Part shown: piece by piece, positions 12,301 to 27,300 of the stretch
How the letters are laid out: each line of letters starts with the position of its first letter
How positions within the stretch are numbered: position 1 is the first letter of the stretch
Assembly: GCA_000499405.2 (NCBI GenBank)
Contig: HG738137.1
Span: forward strand, 11,902,121 to 11,966,120
Direction of reading: 5' to 3'
DNA: 64,000 bases
Source of the DNA: Onchocerca volvulus
Taxonomy: Eukaryota > Nematoda > Chromadorea > Rhabditida > Onchocercidae
The notes under the pieces: generated by a model
Database searches by the model: none
The model's input: the letters and a program-made list of their open reading frames with translations, nothing else
Told to the model about the DNA's origin: nothing
Made by a program: the position numbers and the translations under genes

Positions 12301-15300
12301 GCTGATATGATTACACGAAGACGTGACGTTAATTTATTAATTATGTTTCCGGAGGAAGGCAAACAATTGATCAAACTAGTAAATAATTTTTTTTGAGATA
12401 ATTCAACCATTTTAATAAGTTTTAAATAAACTCTAAATGAGTAATTTTAATTACTTGCCATAAAATTTCATCAGGATATTGTAATGAATGAATGATCCCA
12501 ATTAGAATTAACAAAATGAGATTCGAAAATAATGAACAATCAATCTTAATTATTCGATCGAAATATGCGATTTCTTTTTCGATCAACAATTAAGTTAATG
12601 ATTTAAAATATATACCTTCATCACAATATTCACCGTAATAAGATGTTCGAGCACAATTACAACTAACAATATTTTCCGCATTTTTTGCCGCCATCCAATC
12701 CACCAAACAATGTCCACCATTTTTACATAAATGTTCAATTTTATTGCAACCCATTTCGCAACCAAATTTGATCAAACCTTTGAAAATATAAAAATTAAAA
12801 TTTGAAAAAATTTTTGAAAAAAACCCGCAGATCATTAAAATATTATTGATTGACTTATTTGAAATTCTTGAGAACAAAAACAAAATTGATATCATTCAAC
12901 TATTTCCCATACTAGTTAATCATCGCTATTTCTATAACTTCAGTGAGATAGTCTAATTTCATATCAAATTTCAAATTATCTAATTTTGAAAAAACAAAAG
13001 AGAAATAAGAGAAATCAGAATAAACTTTTTCAACTTTTGATAATTGAATCATTCTATATGATCAATGCGACTAGATATTACCTGTAATTAGCGTCAATTT
13101 TTGTTTGAAATTTGGTATGAAATTAGAATCTTTTTGATTTTCGATTTGATTTACCTTAACGTTCATTAACATTTTTTGATATAATCATTGAAATAATAAT
13201 TTTCTTTAAAAATATGTTTAAGATTAGCTCAATAATGTTGCGATTTTTTTTTAATTCCAATTTTTTCTTATTTATTTTTAAATAATTTTTCAGTCTAACC
13301 TGGCTTAGTTGGATAATGAGACCAAAAATATTGATTACGCATATCGATTAGCTTCTCACCAATCATTAAACCTCGCATACAACCAAGTAAATTTGGAATA
13401 GTTGATCGATAAATTGGTTCCAAGTTACCGAAATGAATTTCGGTTGGTACACCAGCAACGAATAATAAAATATATGAATATTTGATAGTAACATCTTGTT
13501 CAGTTACCGGTGAAACAGGCGGTTGAATAATGTCTAAATTTTGGGTAAATACAAAATTTGGAAAATTTTTTTATTTAATTAATTAACGAAAAGTAATTCT
13601 GCTGAAGATGACGATAAGATTTGAAGTTACTTGATGATATGATAACGATTATCTATCATATCCTTTACTTTTTATCCTCTATATTTCAAAGTTCAAAAAA
13701 AAAAAATGATTGTTGAAATTATATTGCTGTTAAATATTAATTTAAAATTATGAATCTGCGAAAAAAACTAGGATTTAAAAAAAGAAAATGAAATAAATTA
13801 ACCTTCCATATCATGAGTTATTTCGAATTTTTTAATGAAATTATTGGAAAGAAATCGTTCTCTGGCAATTTGACATATTTCATCATTAACATTTAATTCA
13901 ACAGAATCGGACCATTGAAATATCATCACTTGAATCCATTTCATTCGACTATATTCTTTATGAAAAATATAAAGTCGTTTGAAAAAAAAGGTTTCTTCTT
14001 TTTTAAATTAGTGCAATTAATAGGAAAATGCGAATTACTGGACAATCAAAATTTTAATTAATAGCTCCCCGATAAATAATACGTCTACGAAAATTGAAAG
14101 TTATTTGCAATAGCATCTTAACGATTTCATTTTTTTTCCCGAATATTCACTTTTAATATCAATTTTTTGTTCTTTCAGACGTTAATTTAGGAAGTTCTTG
14201 ATTGATTAATGGAATAAATTTCAGTTTTCACGATAAAATTACTCAATTTTTGTTGTATTATAAAAAGATTTTCTTGTTTTAATTATTTATATTATTTCAG
14301 ATTTATTCACCATTTCCAATTTTAGCGATAACTTCACAGCGATAAATACTGCGATTGAAATTAAGCGTCAATATTATGCGTGAATGATCGGATAAATGTA
14401 CCTGATAATGAAAGTATTATTGATCTGGAATTTTTAAAACAATTTAATAGTATTTGTCTTCTTTTTTTTTACATTATTTTCGTGTAAATTTATCATTGTA
14501 TTTGATTTCGAAAATGAATTTCATCAATTTGAAATGATAGGAAGTGAAAAATCAGTAATTCGAAGTATGTAATTTTGATATTTCAGAATGCAAACTGGAA
14601 AGGAAGTTGAATATAATCAATCAGGTATTATTGTAATTGAGAAAGATTGTCAAATTAATTTATATTAGCTTTAGATAAATGATGAGTGAAATGAAGAGAT
14701 GCATCAGGAAAGATAATAAATTTGAAAATTCGAATTTCAAAATCTACTAATAATTGTTCTATGGAAAAGTAATAATTATCGCAATAATAATCGGATCATG
14801 CTATCAGAACACTTGAGCAAACATCCGAAGATAACTGAGATTCACGAAATAAAAGTGATAACAGGGGAATTGAGAGAAAAAAAAAAAAGGTGATACTGTC
14901 ATTGAAAATCATTTCAGTAATCATTTCTTAAATTTGTATATCAAGGATTCAAATATTAATATTTCAGCATTCAGTCCAAAATATTAGCTGTAGCTATTAA
15001 GATGGATAATTAAGACAAATAATGATAAATGATTGTTTGTTTATAATGATAACTGATGATATATTTTTTTTTAAAAATAATTTCTTGAAAGTCCATTCGT
15101 CTTCTTGTTAGTCAATAATTAATGAAGGTAAAATGTTTGCATATAAATAAAATGAACATTTGGATAAATTTATTTCATGAATTAATTGCATGATATTAAG
15201 GTAAGGTTTTTTTCGGATTAATCAAGGAGCAGTAATTAAAATAATCTAATTATAAAAAGGATTTTACTTCAATTTTCTTTTGAGTTTCAGTAGAAAAATT

Positions 15301-18300
15301 TGAATTTACAAAAAAAAAAGGAAAAAGTAAAAAAATATGATTAATTGTTTTTATTAAATTTATTGGTATGAAATGAATCGAGAAATATACCTGTACAAAA
15401 TTATATAATTGATCATGAAGATAAATGAGTAAAGCATCACGTTGATCTGTACGAAAACTGAATATAATTCGTTGCTTCAAAGCATTTGCAATTGTAATAT
15501 TTTCAGCTTTCAAGAATGCTTCTTTTGAATCGTGAAAACTTACTTCTGTCCCATAATTAATACCTTAAAATTTTTAAATTTCATTTTATTTAAAAAAAAA
15601 GACAAAGACAATAATCAACAAATCTTTTACAAAAAAGAAAAAAAAAGTGGGAAAACCACGAGATTAGTTTCATTTCACGGATAACATTATATGATCATTC
15701 ATATAAAACGAAATTGTGAATGATCGCCTGCGAAATATTCAAAATTATGAGTACCGAAATATATTCCATCTTAGAAACCAACAAAGATTTTTTTTTCTTC
15801 TTACGAAAATATATTTTTTAATATTTTTTAAATAATACACATAGGCTAGAAAAAAATTTTTTTTTTAGTAATTTTTCTAGAAAAAATTATAAAAAATACA
15901 AAAATTAATGGATATTGATCATATAAGATTATCATTACCATATTCAGGAATTCCGAAAATTTGCAAAATTGAAATTATCGTTAATGGATTACTGTAATGG
16001 AAAATTGTGTTATAGAATTATTGTTACTTGCTACACTTGCTAATTTGTTGTTGATGAATTGCTAACTGTTGCGAAATTCTTGTTACTTATTGCAGTTGTG
16101 AGATTACTGTAACTTGTTATTTACTGCAGTTGCAAAAATTACTGTTTATAGAATTGGTGTTACTTATTACAGTTGCGAAAATACTGCTTATGAAAATTAC
16201 GGAGTTACCAAATTATTGTGAATGGAGTTACTGTTACTTGTTACAGTTGCAAAACTACTGTAATGGAAATACTGTCACTTACTACAGTTGTGGAATAATT
16301 GTTACTTTTGCGACTATGAAATTACTATTGATGGAGTTACTGTTACTTGTTACAGTTATGAAATTACTGTTAATTTGGGTGCATCAAAAGGAGTTACTAT
16401 TATTGTGTTAGATTACTTATTAGTATTATGGAAATATTATTGTTTCTGTGCAATTATCGCAGAAATAAAAAAAAAATCGACAGTTTAACATCAAATTCTT
16501 AACCAGTGATGTAAAAGATAGCTCCGAAAGGGATGATAGTAGATATTTTATCAAATCAAAGAAAACGAAAATGATTGATGCATTTTCGTTCATTGATTAA
16601 CCGATGGCTTATATGAAGAATAATAAATGGCGTAAATTGTAGTTAGAAATCTTATACGATAATATCTCAATTATGATTACGATACAGACAAATATATCGA
16701 TCATGATTACGATCATGATATCGGGTAAAACTATGAACATTCTTTCTACGTTATTGTCTTTGCATCTATTAAATTACATCGAAATCTAAATTTAGATTTA
16801 TTAATAAAATTTGACTTATAACTAGTATAACTTCTTTTTTTTTCACCTTATTTGGATACTTAATTATCAAAGAATAATTGAAATTTTCTTAAATAATTGA
16901 AGAATATCAGAATAACATTAATTTAAAAAAGAATTTCATTATTTCCAATTGGTAATCTCTGATATTCAGTCATTTATATAATATTTTATGCTTTACAAGC
17001 CTATGATGTACAAATATTTGATTATCATATGCTTATTATGATGGAACTTACTGTAGTTCACATTGTATATCAAAATTCATGGTTATTTACCATGATGCAC
17101 ATTATATATCGAAACTTATAATAGCGTAACATAATAAATCTTACCAAGTGGAACCTATCAAAATATATAATGGAACATTATTAGACATACTGATTTCATT
17201 ATACAAACAATACAATAATTCTTGAAGAAAGAAAGCAAAACTTACTATTTTGACATAAATGTCCCGAATGTACGATAGCATTTTTACAAACGCAATGTAC
17301 TGTATCGCTTATAAAATCTTCTTCACAACGACTTTCATGTTGGCAATCGTATGATTCGCATTGATTCATACATTCGCCTTGTAATATTCGATGCACTTCT
17401 TGAAGTTTATCATTTAAATAAATTTGTCGAATGCAGCCCAAAAAACCATAACGGCCACTAAAAAACGCTTAAATTAAAATCAGAATTTTTAAAATAAAAT
17501 TCATTTCTTAGTGTCAAATTTCAACATGTTCACGAAAATATCAGTATAAACTGATAACTTTTATTATTGATAACTTACTGAATTAATATACATGTCACAA
17601 AATTATCCACTTTTTCCTTTATCTTTGAATATCGAATTTTCCCTGATTATAAATTCCCGATTACTGGAATAATAACGCAATCGGTTTTTATGTGTTAATT
17701 TACTTACCCACCAATACTTAAATGTATATTGCTAAATGAATGCGGCTTAATTATTGTCGTCATTACCGTATCATCTACTGAAAATCGTACCGATCCATCA
17801 CGAATATCTACGATGATACGATGCCAATATCCGTCATTTTTTCTGCAAATTAAAAAATTAATGATGATTTTATTTTTGCAAATTAAAATTAATGATTCTC
17901 ATTACCAATTTACACAAATTAAATTTTATTCCCGAAAAATAAATTGCGCTGTTTTTTCAAACTTCCACTGTCACTAAAAAGAATATTTTTGATAAAATTT
18001 CTTCTATAAATTTCATTTAAAAAACAATTAGTGTCATTTTGAAACCTCCCGATACCAAAAGAATTGAATTAAGTTATAAATAAATAAGAAATTACTTGAA
18101 ATTGAAATTTTACGAGAAAATATTTGTATTAAAAAATATATTAACTAATTTCAAATTATAATTATCGATGTTGCTCAAATTCTGATTTATTATAAGTAGT
18201 GATGATTGAAATGCCCATTATTTTAATCAATTCTTCCATTCTCGTAATACTTTTTAAATCAACTTCGTCAAAAGTAAAATTCAATTCAATGATTTCATTT

Positions 18301-21300
18301 TTTTCTTGCTGAAAATTCGATCAGATAACAAACCAAGTTTTACGAAAATTTAAAAATAAATATTAATTAATTATACAAAAATACAAACCTTGATTGTGGG
18401 ATAAGTGCCAAATTAATTTGGCTATCAATTTGTAAATAAAATGTTCGTTCTATCATCGTGATCGTAATTATTTCATCGGTCGATGAGAGTATCGTAGCAC
18501 TTTCAAGATAAGTACGAAATTCAAAACTTAGCATGCCACCGTCCCAAGTTCCAATTTCGATCGAATTAAATCGTTTTCGGACTGTCATCGTATAGGCCGC
18601 AGATTGGCCCGCTAAAATAAACATTAAAAAATTGAAATTCAAATTGAATAAATGGAATAATTATTAAAAGAAGAAAAATAAACAAAAAGTTATGACGAAT
18701 AATTAATGTAATGCATTATAAATATTGTGATATGCATTATTTCATTGAGTGTATTGATTATACTCAAATCATAGCTATTAAATATAGACTGTTTAATTGA
18801 TTTAATTAAGAAACAATCGAATTATCCAGACCGATATGTTTTATTTTAATTGCAAATATTATAAATTACAAAAGACCATTAGGAGAGAAATTTGTAGCAA
18901 AGGTCAAAGTAGCCAAGTTAGTTATTTGCAAAGTTAATCAGTATTTACTTTATAATCAAAAAAAAAAAAGATTACTTCTGTCCTTTCTTCTTAACTCTAT
19001 TAATCCAAATTATCCACCAAAATTAAAATGATTTAATTCTAATTAAAATACAAACAGATTGAATCAGATAATCATAAAAGTGCCAAGTTAATACTAAAAT
19101 AAAACAGAGAAATCCAAAACAAAATTTTCATAAATCTTCATATACTTCATTTAAACTCTCTTATTAAAAATTGCTAAAAATTTCTGGAAAACTAATGGAT
19201 TAAATTTGAAAATTTATCTGACGCATAAATAAATAATAGTTTAATACATACCACTTCCAGCACAAATTAATGGGCCAAGTGTCATATAACCTTTGTCAAC
19301 CGATGGATCATTTAATCCATAGATACCTCGAATTGGTACTTGGCTACCTGCCATTACGCCGTGATCAACTGTGACACCACCACTGTCACAATTACATTCT
19401 AAAAAAATATAACATATTTCAGAACGACAAAAATTATTTGCTAAAATTCCAAAAATTGCTTAATTTTTTCCATTTTTTAGAAAAAATTTGAAATGAACTT
19501 CAACTAGAATAAAAAATAAGATATTTGATTGTTTAGCATAAATTCTTCGGAAAATACTATCACGTACAATAGTTAAACAGCAAGCATTACTTAAAGAATA
19601 CAATCACGTAAAATAGATGAACATCACGTATTATCGAAAATACTATCACGTATTATCGAGAACACTATCACGTATGATTAGTAAACATCATATATTGTGA
19701 AGAATACTGCCAACGTACGACAGGTGTACATTACGTATCATCGAGATTACTATCACGTACGACAGGTAAATATCACATATTATCAAATAAATAAGAAAAA
19801 TTATGATCCATATGTATGTGTAAAAGGATTAGCTAAAATTGAGTTGAATCAAATCCAATTGAGACATTTCAAAAATATTAACAAAACTGTAGGAAAGGAT
19901 TAAACAATCTTAGCAAGATTTTATTTGTAGGATTGAAAAATGAAATCCAAGAAATTATGGAAATATCTTTGATCTAATTATACGAAATATAAATGCTTAC
20001 TTGCACATTTGGCATCCTGACAGGGACATGTTCCGTCAACTCCGCCAAGTCCGCCGAAAAATTCATTTGAGATTGACGTAAACCACGTTTTCATTTTATC
20101 AAAGCTGAAAATAGAATAGTTTCATGCATCCCATTTAAATATCATAAAAACTTTACGTTGATATCGTGAAATCGGTGAAATCCGAAATTCTAATCATTTC
20201 TAAATACATGAAATAAAGTATATCAGACGGAAAATCACAACGGTTGAAACTATGAAATGTTTTTCGTAGATTCAAATCCTAATCAATAATTAGTTTCGGT
20301 ATTATGAGGAATTATCAGATAGATAAACTAATGATCTAATATTGTTGCTATGATCAGAATTTATTTTCATTTCAAGGATTGTAAAAGATTTTTTTGAAAT
20401 TTGAACATTTTCAAGATTAACTATTAAAATCATATGCGAATAAAAAAATAATTGTAAACCGTACTTAAGTGGTGCCATACGACAAGTATACTGTATTGCT
20501 TGTGAGCAGGATTCCGAATGATTCTTCAAACTTTGGAGAAGTTCATCGTTGAACAATCTTAAATAATTCAAATTATTTATTAAAATTTAGAATTTTTTAA
20601 AATCTAACAATAATTTGAATTCATAAACGGAATTTTACGGAATTTTTAAAAATAATTGATGTTTGAAGAAAATTAAATTTGTTAAAAATCAAAAAAACAA
20701 ATTCAAAGTATTAACTGGAACTTACTTATAATTAACTATCATATGAATATCATCCAAATCTTTGCTATGAATTATCGTACTGTCAGGCATATTGTGCGTA
20801 ACGATTGTTTTACCATTTTCACAATAAGCATATGTTTCCGGTAAAGGTCCAGAACCATCCGGATCGATAATATACATTCCGGATATTGTATTACCTTCAC
20901 GAAAAATTTGATCACAATTCCACGGTAAAAGAGCTGAAAAAAAGAACATGAAATTTTTTTTTTTTTTTTCATAAAAATTATCATTAAAGAAAACAGAAAT
21001 TTGAAAGAAATTCATATGTTTAAAAAAAAAGAATTTTTCAAACCTTAATTTCATATTTTAAATTAACCAAATTAGATTTTAATTTAATGTAACATTTTTC
21101 AATCAAGTTTAAAAAAATCATTAGAAACTTTACAAAATTGACAAGATGCTCCAACAAATCCTTTGCGACATACACAAACAGGCGTATCATCTTTCTTCAA
21201 ACATTCGATCGAATTTTTGCAATTTATCGCTTCATCATTTTCACAAAATTGCTTTGTCTGTAGTTCTGAGAAAAAAAAAAAGAAAGTTTTTTCCATTTTT

Positions 21301-24300
21301 TTTCTGGTTGTTTAGAATTCTTCAATACTTTTTTTTGTCGAAACTTTGCAAAGTTTAAGAATTATTTCTTTGCAAAATTGATATTAGAAGAATTTCTTAG
21401 TGATTTTCATTTTAGAAAATTTGAGAAATCAATAATATTACTGGAAAGTTTTGATTAATTACTTTTTTTTTTAAAATTATTACATTCTTGTTCTTCCATT
21501 AGAATTTTTCGAATGAGAAAACAAGTGAGATGATTCACGTATGTATGAACGTATGAGAAAATAAATGAGATAATTCAAGTAAATTGAAAAAGACACATAA
21601 CTTCAAAAAAAAGGGTAGTAATATAAAAATTCAAACTTTTAGCATTTAATGAGTTATTGACAAGAGAAGATAATTCAAATTTCATGCGAAAAAATACCTG
21701 TTATATGTAAAAATAACTGAATATAATTATAATCAGAATTATTATGAACTAAAATAATTCATTTTTCAATTTTATTTTCATTTTTTTTCATTTTTCGAGA
21801 ATTAAGCAATAGTATAAATTCAATAGAAAATAAGAACCTCAAATAGGATAAATTTAGATACAATAACAGATTATTAATCACTGAAATAATTGGCTGTGAA
21901 ATATTAAATTTTAGCATTTAATTTCTAAATAAGTTAAAGATTAAGTTTTGAAGTTAAAATTCAAAAAATCGACAAAAAATAAAAATAATAATTTTAAGTT
22001 ATTTGCGGAGTTTGAAAAAAAAAACAAAGATATTGAAGAATTTATAGTAATTTTAAATTTCTGCAAACCTTTAGAAACTTTCAATGGAATTTCGTCTTTG
22101 AATGCAGCATTTTTATCATTTTCAATCTAAAATATTGTATCAAATTCTTAGCATTTAATTTTGCTAAAAATAAGAAATTACTTCTTAATTAATTCAATTT
22201 TTTCTTTTGAACAAATTAGAGGTTCGTGAAAAAAAAAATGTAACTTTTTTATGCGGTAATGAAGAAAGCTACAATGAAAAATTATTATTTGATTTGCAAC
22301 TAATCTGAATTGATTACGATTTTTTAATACAATTAGTAAAATAATAATATAATTAATATAATGATATAATTCAGTACATTAATTAAAATTTACATTCAAA
22401 AATTTTTTACTTCTTTTTCTCTGTGAACTTTTAAGAATGCCTGACGAAATTTTAAAATTATCAGCTCTCAAGCTCTTAAGAACTGATAATTTCAAAATAT
22501 CGCCAAGTATAATTTTTCGTCCCGAATAATGAAATCGTTTATTTTACCATAATAATAGAAAAGAATTATTTAGAGAAAATGAATTGTACATTAAAAAATT
22601 TCGATATAAATTAATTATACTATTAAAAATTTTTGAATTAATTTCAGATAAAATTAACTCAGCTTATTTTGTTCTACCAAATTTTTCAAATTCAAATATG
22701 TAATTTCTAGTCTTTCTACTTGTTAAAATAATTTTTTTTTTAGTAACTTTATTAAATTTTAAAAATATACACGAATATTTTTTATAAATGCCAAAAAAAA
22801 AAAAAAAAAAAAATGTTGCTTACATGTTCCGGTTCATGATCAGATTCAAGTTTATATTCCGATCCAGTATCATTTTCATTCATCTGTTCATCCGTAATTT
22901 CATTCAATAATTTTTTGCCAATATCTAGCAGAGGTAAAATTTCAGTTTCTGGAGTTTTCATGGTACTTAAACCATTTCCATCACAACTTCTCAATTCCGC
23001 ATTTGTATTTACCTAAAAATATAATAATTCTTAATACCTTTATTGAACAAATTCATCAGAATTATAATTTAAAAATTAGAAATTAATAAATACCTTCGCT
23101 GAACCTTTAGTATATCCATCGATTACGTCAAAATAATCAACGTAAATTCCACGTAAACATCCGGATAAGCCAACTTCAATATCACCAGCACAAAAGAATA
23201 ATTCATTATCAAATCTATTAATTAAAATATAAAAATTAATTTGAAATGAATAATTTTATTGAAATGAACGAATATTTTGCAGAAATTATTTGAATTGAAC
23301 ATATTTTATCAACTTTATCAAGTTTCGGCACGCATAAATTTTTGGCATTTTTTTAACATTAAGTTAATTCTAATTATTTTCCGGAAACAGCAGAAGAAGT
23401 GGTATTTTTTAAAATTTAATAAAATTTTACCTGATATGATAATTTTCATCATCTGTATTCAAATTTACTGATTTTTCTTCACCATTAAGAATCATATGAA
23501 TTATATTTGCGTTATATTCAAATTCCAGTGAAATTTGATTGAATCTGATCAAAAATACAAAAAAAAAAATAGAAAATTAGCATGAAAATTAGGAAAGAAT
23601 TACTGAAATGAATTATTTCAATAAAATTAATTGTTAACATTATTTTACATATTATCACTACAATGGTAATCTAATAACCAATTCAAATTATCTAATTTAA
23701 ATTTTAATTACTACAACATTTTACGACAATAATATCTTCATAATTTCCGTGAAATCAAATTCTAAAAATTCAGCCAAAAAAAGAAGGATTTCAGGTCGGA
23801 TTCTACTTAATTTAATTGAATTAATTGAATCCAATCTTTACTATTTTTTCAATGATTGACATATTCGATTCACTATAATTATTACAATCAATGATAATCA
23901 TTTCACATTTTAATTGTTTCATAATCAAAAAATCGTCTATTTTTTTTAAAATTTAATTCCAATTTTAAAAATTCATTTTGTAAAACTGAAAAATTACAGA
24001 GCAAATGATAACCTTTACATTATTGGAAATCATTTATCATTCACTTATCAACCAAGACAAAAACTTACTTATCACTATCAAGAGTAACATTATCAAAACT
24101 GATTTCCGCAAGATTAGCAATTGTTAGTCGTAATTGTCCATAAATTAGTGCTAATTTTAATTTACCAATTGGTTCATTAGTTTCAAGAGATAAAATTGTT
24201 CCATGAATTATTAAGCCTTCATTGACATGTGTCTAAAAAATATAAATATTAATTTATTCCTGAAACTTATTTTAAGTTTTTCAAATGTTTAATCAATTTC

Positions 24301-27300
24301 GGGAAATGGAATTATGAATATTTTCAGAAAATTTATTCGAATTAATTAATCGATTATTTCATATTGAAAAACCGCTTTTTTTTCGATGCAAAAACTTAAA
24401 TTTATCAGCATTTTCAAATTCATGAAATCCTTCAATTTTAACTGTTTATCAATTAAAATATTTTATAATTATTATCGCTTTTGTTGATTAATCTATTAAA
24501 AAGAAGCTGTAATAAATATTTTAATTTTTGTATTTTGTTAATTTTATTTCTCATTTTAAATTACCTTAAAATCAATTGATATGATGGTTGGTTGTGATTC
24601 ATCATCATCGATCTTGTAAGAGATATACTGATCCCATGATACATTTAATGTTTTCATAGCTAAAAAAAGAAAAAAAAGCTTTTTTCTTCCTTTTTTTTTC
24701 CGTAATTTAAAAAGAAAAATCGAAATTTTCTAATTTTAACACAATAAAATCAGAATTTGTTTTCAAAAAATTTCCTGTTTTTTTTACAAAACCATATTTA
24801 AATTTTTTAGAAAATTGAAATTTTTCAGTAATTTCAACCAACTTTCATCACATCGCTTTCCTGATTGATAAGTACCACGACAATCACATACAGTTGTATG
24901 AAATAAATCAATGCAAGTACCCTGAAATTTTTGATTAAAAAAAAAATCAATTATTCGATTAAAATGTATACTTCAAAGGATAACGAATAATCACTCTAAT
25001 CTTATCTAATCATATTATTCTAGCCTCAACTTGATTGAGAATTTGATATTTACGGAAGCAAGTAATAATCTATTGGATTTAAAAGAGTCACAAAAAAACA
25101 AGATAGCGTCAAATATTTCCAACATTTTCCTAACCGCTCACGTATAGAATACGTGTATAATTAGGTCAAAAATTAGTACAGCGTGATCAGATTACGTATT
25201 AATCACGTGCATAATTGCGTTAAAAATTAATATAACGTGAACAAATGCTCATATAACGTGAGCAAATACATATAAAATAGACGTAAAAATAAAATAAGAA
25301 TTACACAGATTTTGGTATTATGGAATTGGAATTGAATTAATTTTATAAAATTCTGATAAAAATTAAACCTTATTGCATTGTTCATTGCTACAAAGCGAAT
25401 CACAATTAGCACGAATCTTTTCAGACCGTGTAATTTCATCGAATTCAAATATCAAACGATTACCAATTGTTAAGCCAACGATCGTAACACAACCAATTAT
25501 ACCATCTATTCCATCTATAATTAATAAAATTCTATTAATTACGTATTTTTTTTCTTTTAAAGTATTTTTCAATTATATCGATATTAATATACCGATTACA
25601 CCTGATGAAATAAAAAAAAAAAAGAAAAGAGCAAGAAATTAATCAGCTACGAAGTTCTTTCCACGATTAGTTGATAAGTTTAGTCATAAATATTTTGCTA
25701 ATAAAATTTTCTTAAGTAAAAATTTAGTTATTCGATTTCGGCACTAAAATTATGCAAATATACAATATTATCAAAATTATTAATTTTATTATCATTTACC
25801 AAGCCAAAAAAAAAATCACCCGAATACAAAAGAATAGCAATTGATAACAATAAGAATGATAATGATGATGATAATAATAATGATATTTGTGAATGATGTC
25901 AAAATTATTAAAATATATTACTAAGGTTTCTGTTTAAATAACTTTAAAAAAAAGCTTATCAGTATGATAACAAGTACAAAGACACTAGCTTTATCGAATT
26001 TCGCCAATTGAAAATAGAAAAAAATACCGTAGCTTCCAGTTGTTATGCCAAGTTGCATATATTTTTCAACTTTGATATCATCAATAAAATCATACGAATC
26101 TATCGTTCCTTCGCCATAAATTATTTTTAGCATTTTATTTTCTAAATTTAACTGAATTGACATCGAGAATTCTTTGCCATTATTCGCGCCTAAAAATTCA
26201 GTTTTTTTTTCTCAAATTAGTAAAAAATATAATGATTTTATTTTAAAGTTAAACATGAAAAGATAATGAAACTTTGTGAAAATGTCATAAAAATTGTTGC
26301 AAAAAAAACTTTTTTTTTCTGGAAAGATTTGATTTAAAAAAAAAAAATTTAATTTTTAAAGGAAAAATTTCCCGTTATTTTTTTTCCGACCAAATCTTTT
26401 CCCGAAAAAGCGGTAAGTGAAAGAAGAGAAATTTGAAAAGAAAAGGTTGTAATATCTTTAAACTTCAATCTGGCATTTGTGATATGATTAGTGATATTTC
26501 ATGATTCACTGATGAAAATAGAAATATTTGACAAAAAATTAAATCGTAAAAATTCCGGAATTACTTTCAACATTATGGATTTTGCTGTCATTTTTCAGGT
26601 AAATTTTGATTTATTATGATTATAATGTAAATAAACACAGCCAACCGGTTAATTGTTTCTTGGTTTTCTTGATAAGTTTTCCTTGACCATCGGTCAAATC
26701 AACAAAAATTGCGGCATTTTCAATATATGCGGATAACTGGAAAAAGTATTAATCAATGGATCAATTATCCGGAAAAGTTTTTTCTTTCCTAGAAATAAAT
26801 GCTCATTGTATCCGGAATGCAGTCATTTCATTATAAGAATATCCGAATAATTTTGATAACTTTACCGAAATTTGAAAAATCGTAAATGAAGATATTTGTA
26901 ATGAAACGGAATAAATTTGATAAATAAATTATGCATGGAATTTTTTTTTGAATGATTAAATTAGTTTTTAATTACATTAGTTTTTAATTTTTAATAAATT
27001 AGTTTTTAATTAGCAAAACGAATATTAAACATATTTCTTCCTAAACATTATCAAGCTTTTAATCAAATATTTCTTGTCCGATAGTCTTTTCAAGTGTTTA
27101 ATTTGCTGATAATTTTAAATTTAAAAACAAAAAATGAAATCATACACCTAATTTTTAATTTTTTTACTTCCATTCATTTTCCTCTTTTCCTTTCATCACT
27201 TCTATTTCAAAAGAATTATTATCAATTAGTGCTATCAAAAAATACATACACTAAATGAAATATCAAAAAAAAAAAATTAAAAATTGATTTAATCATTAAA

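Noticed and set aside
16130..16488. ORFs of 66-93 codons on the plus strand
   Set aside because: They lie on the intronic minisatellite and antisense to the Caspr-like gene; they have no splice or family support.
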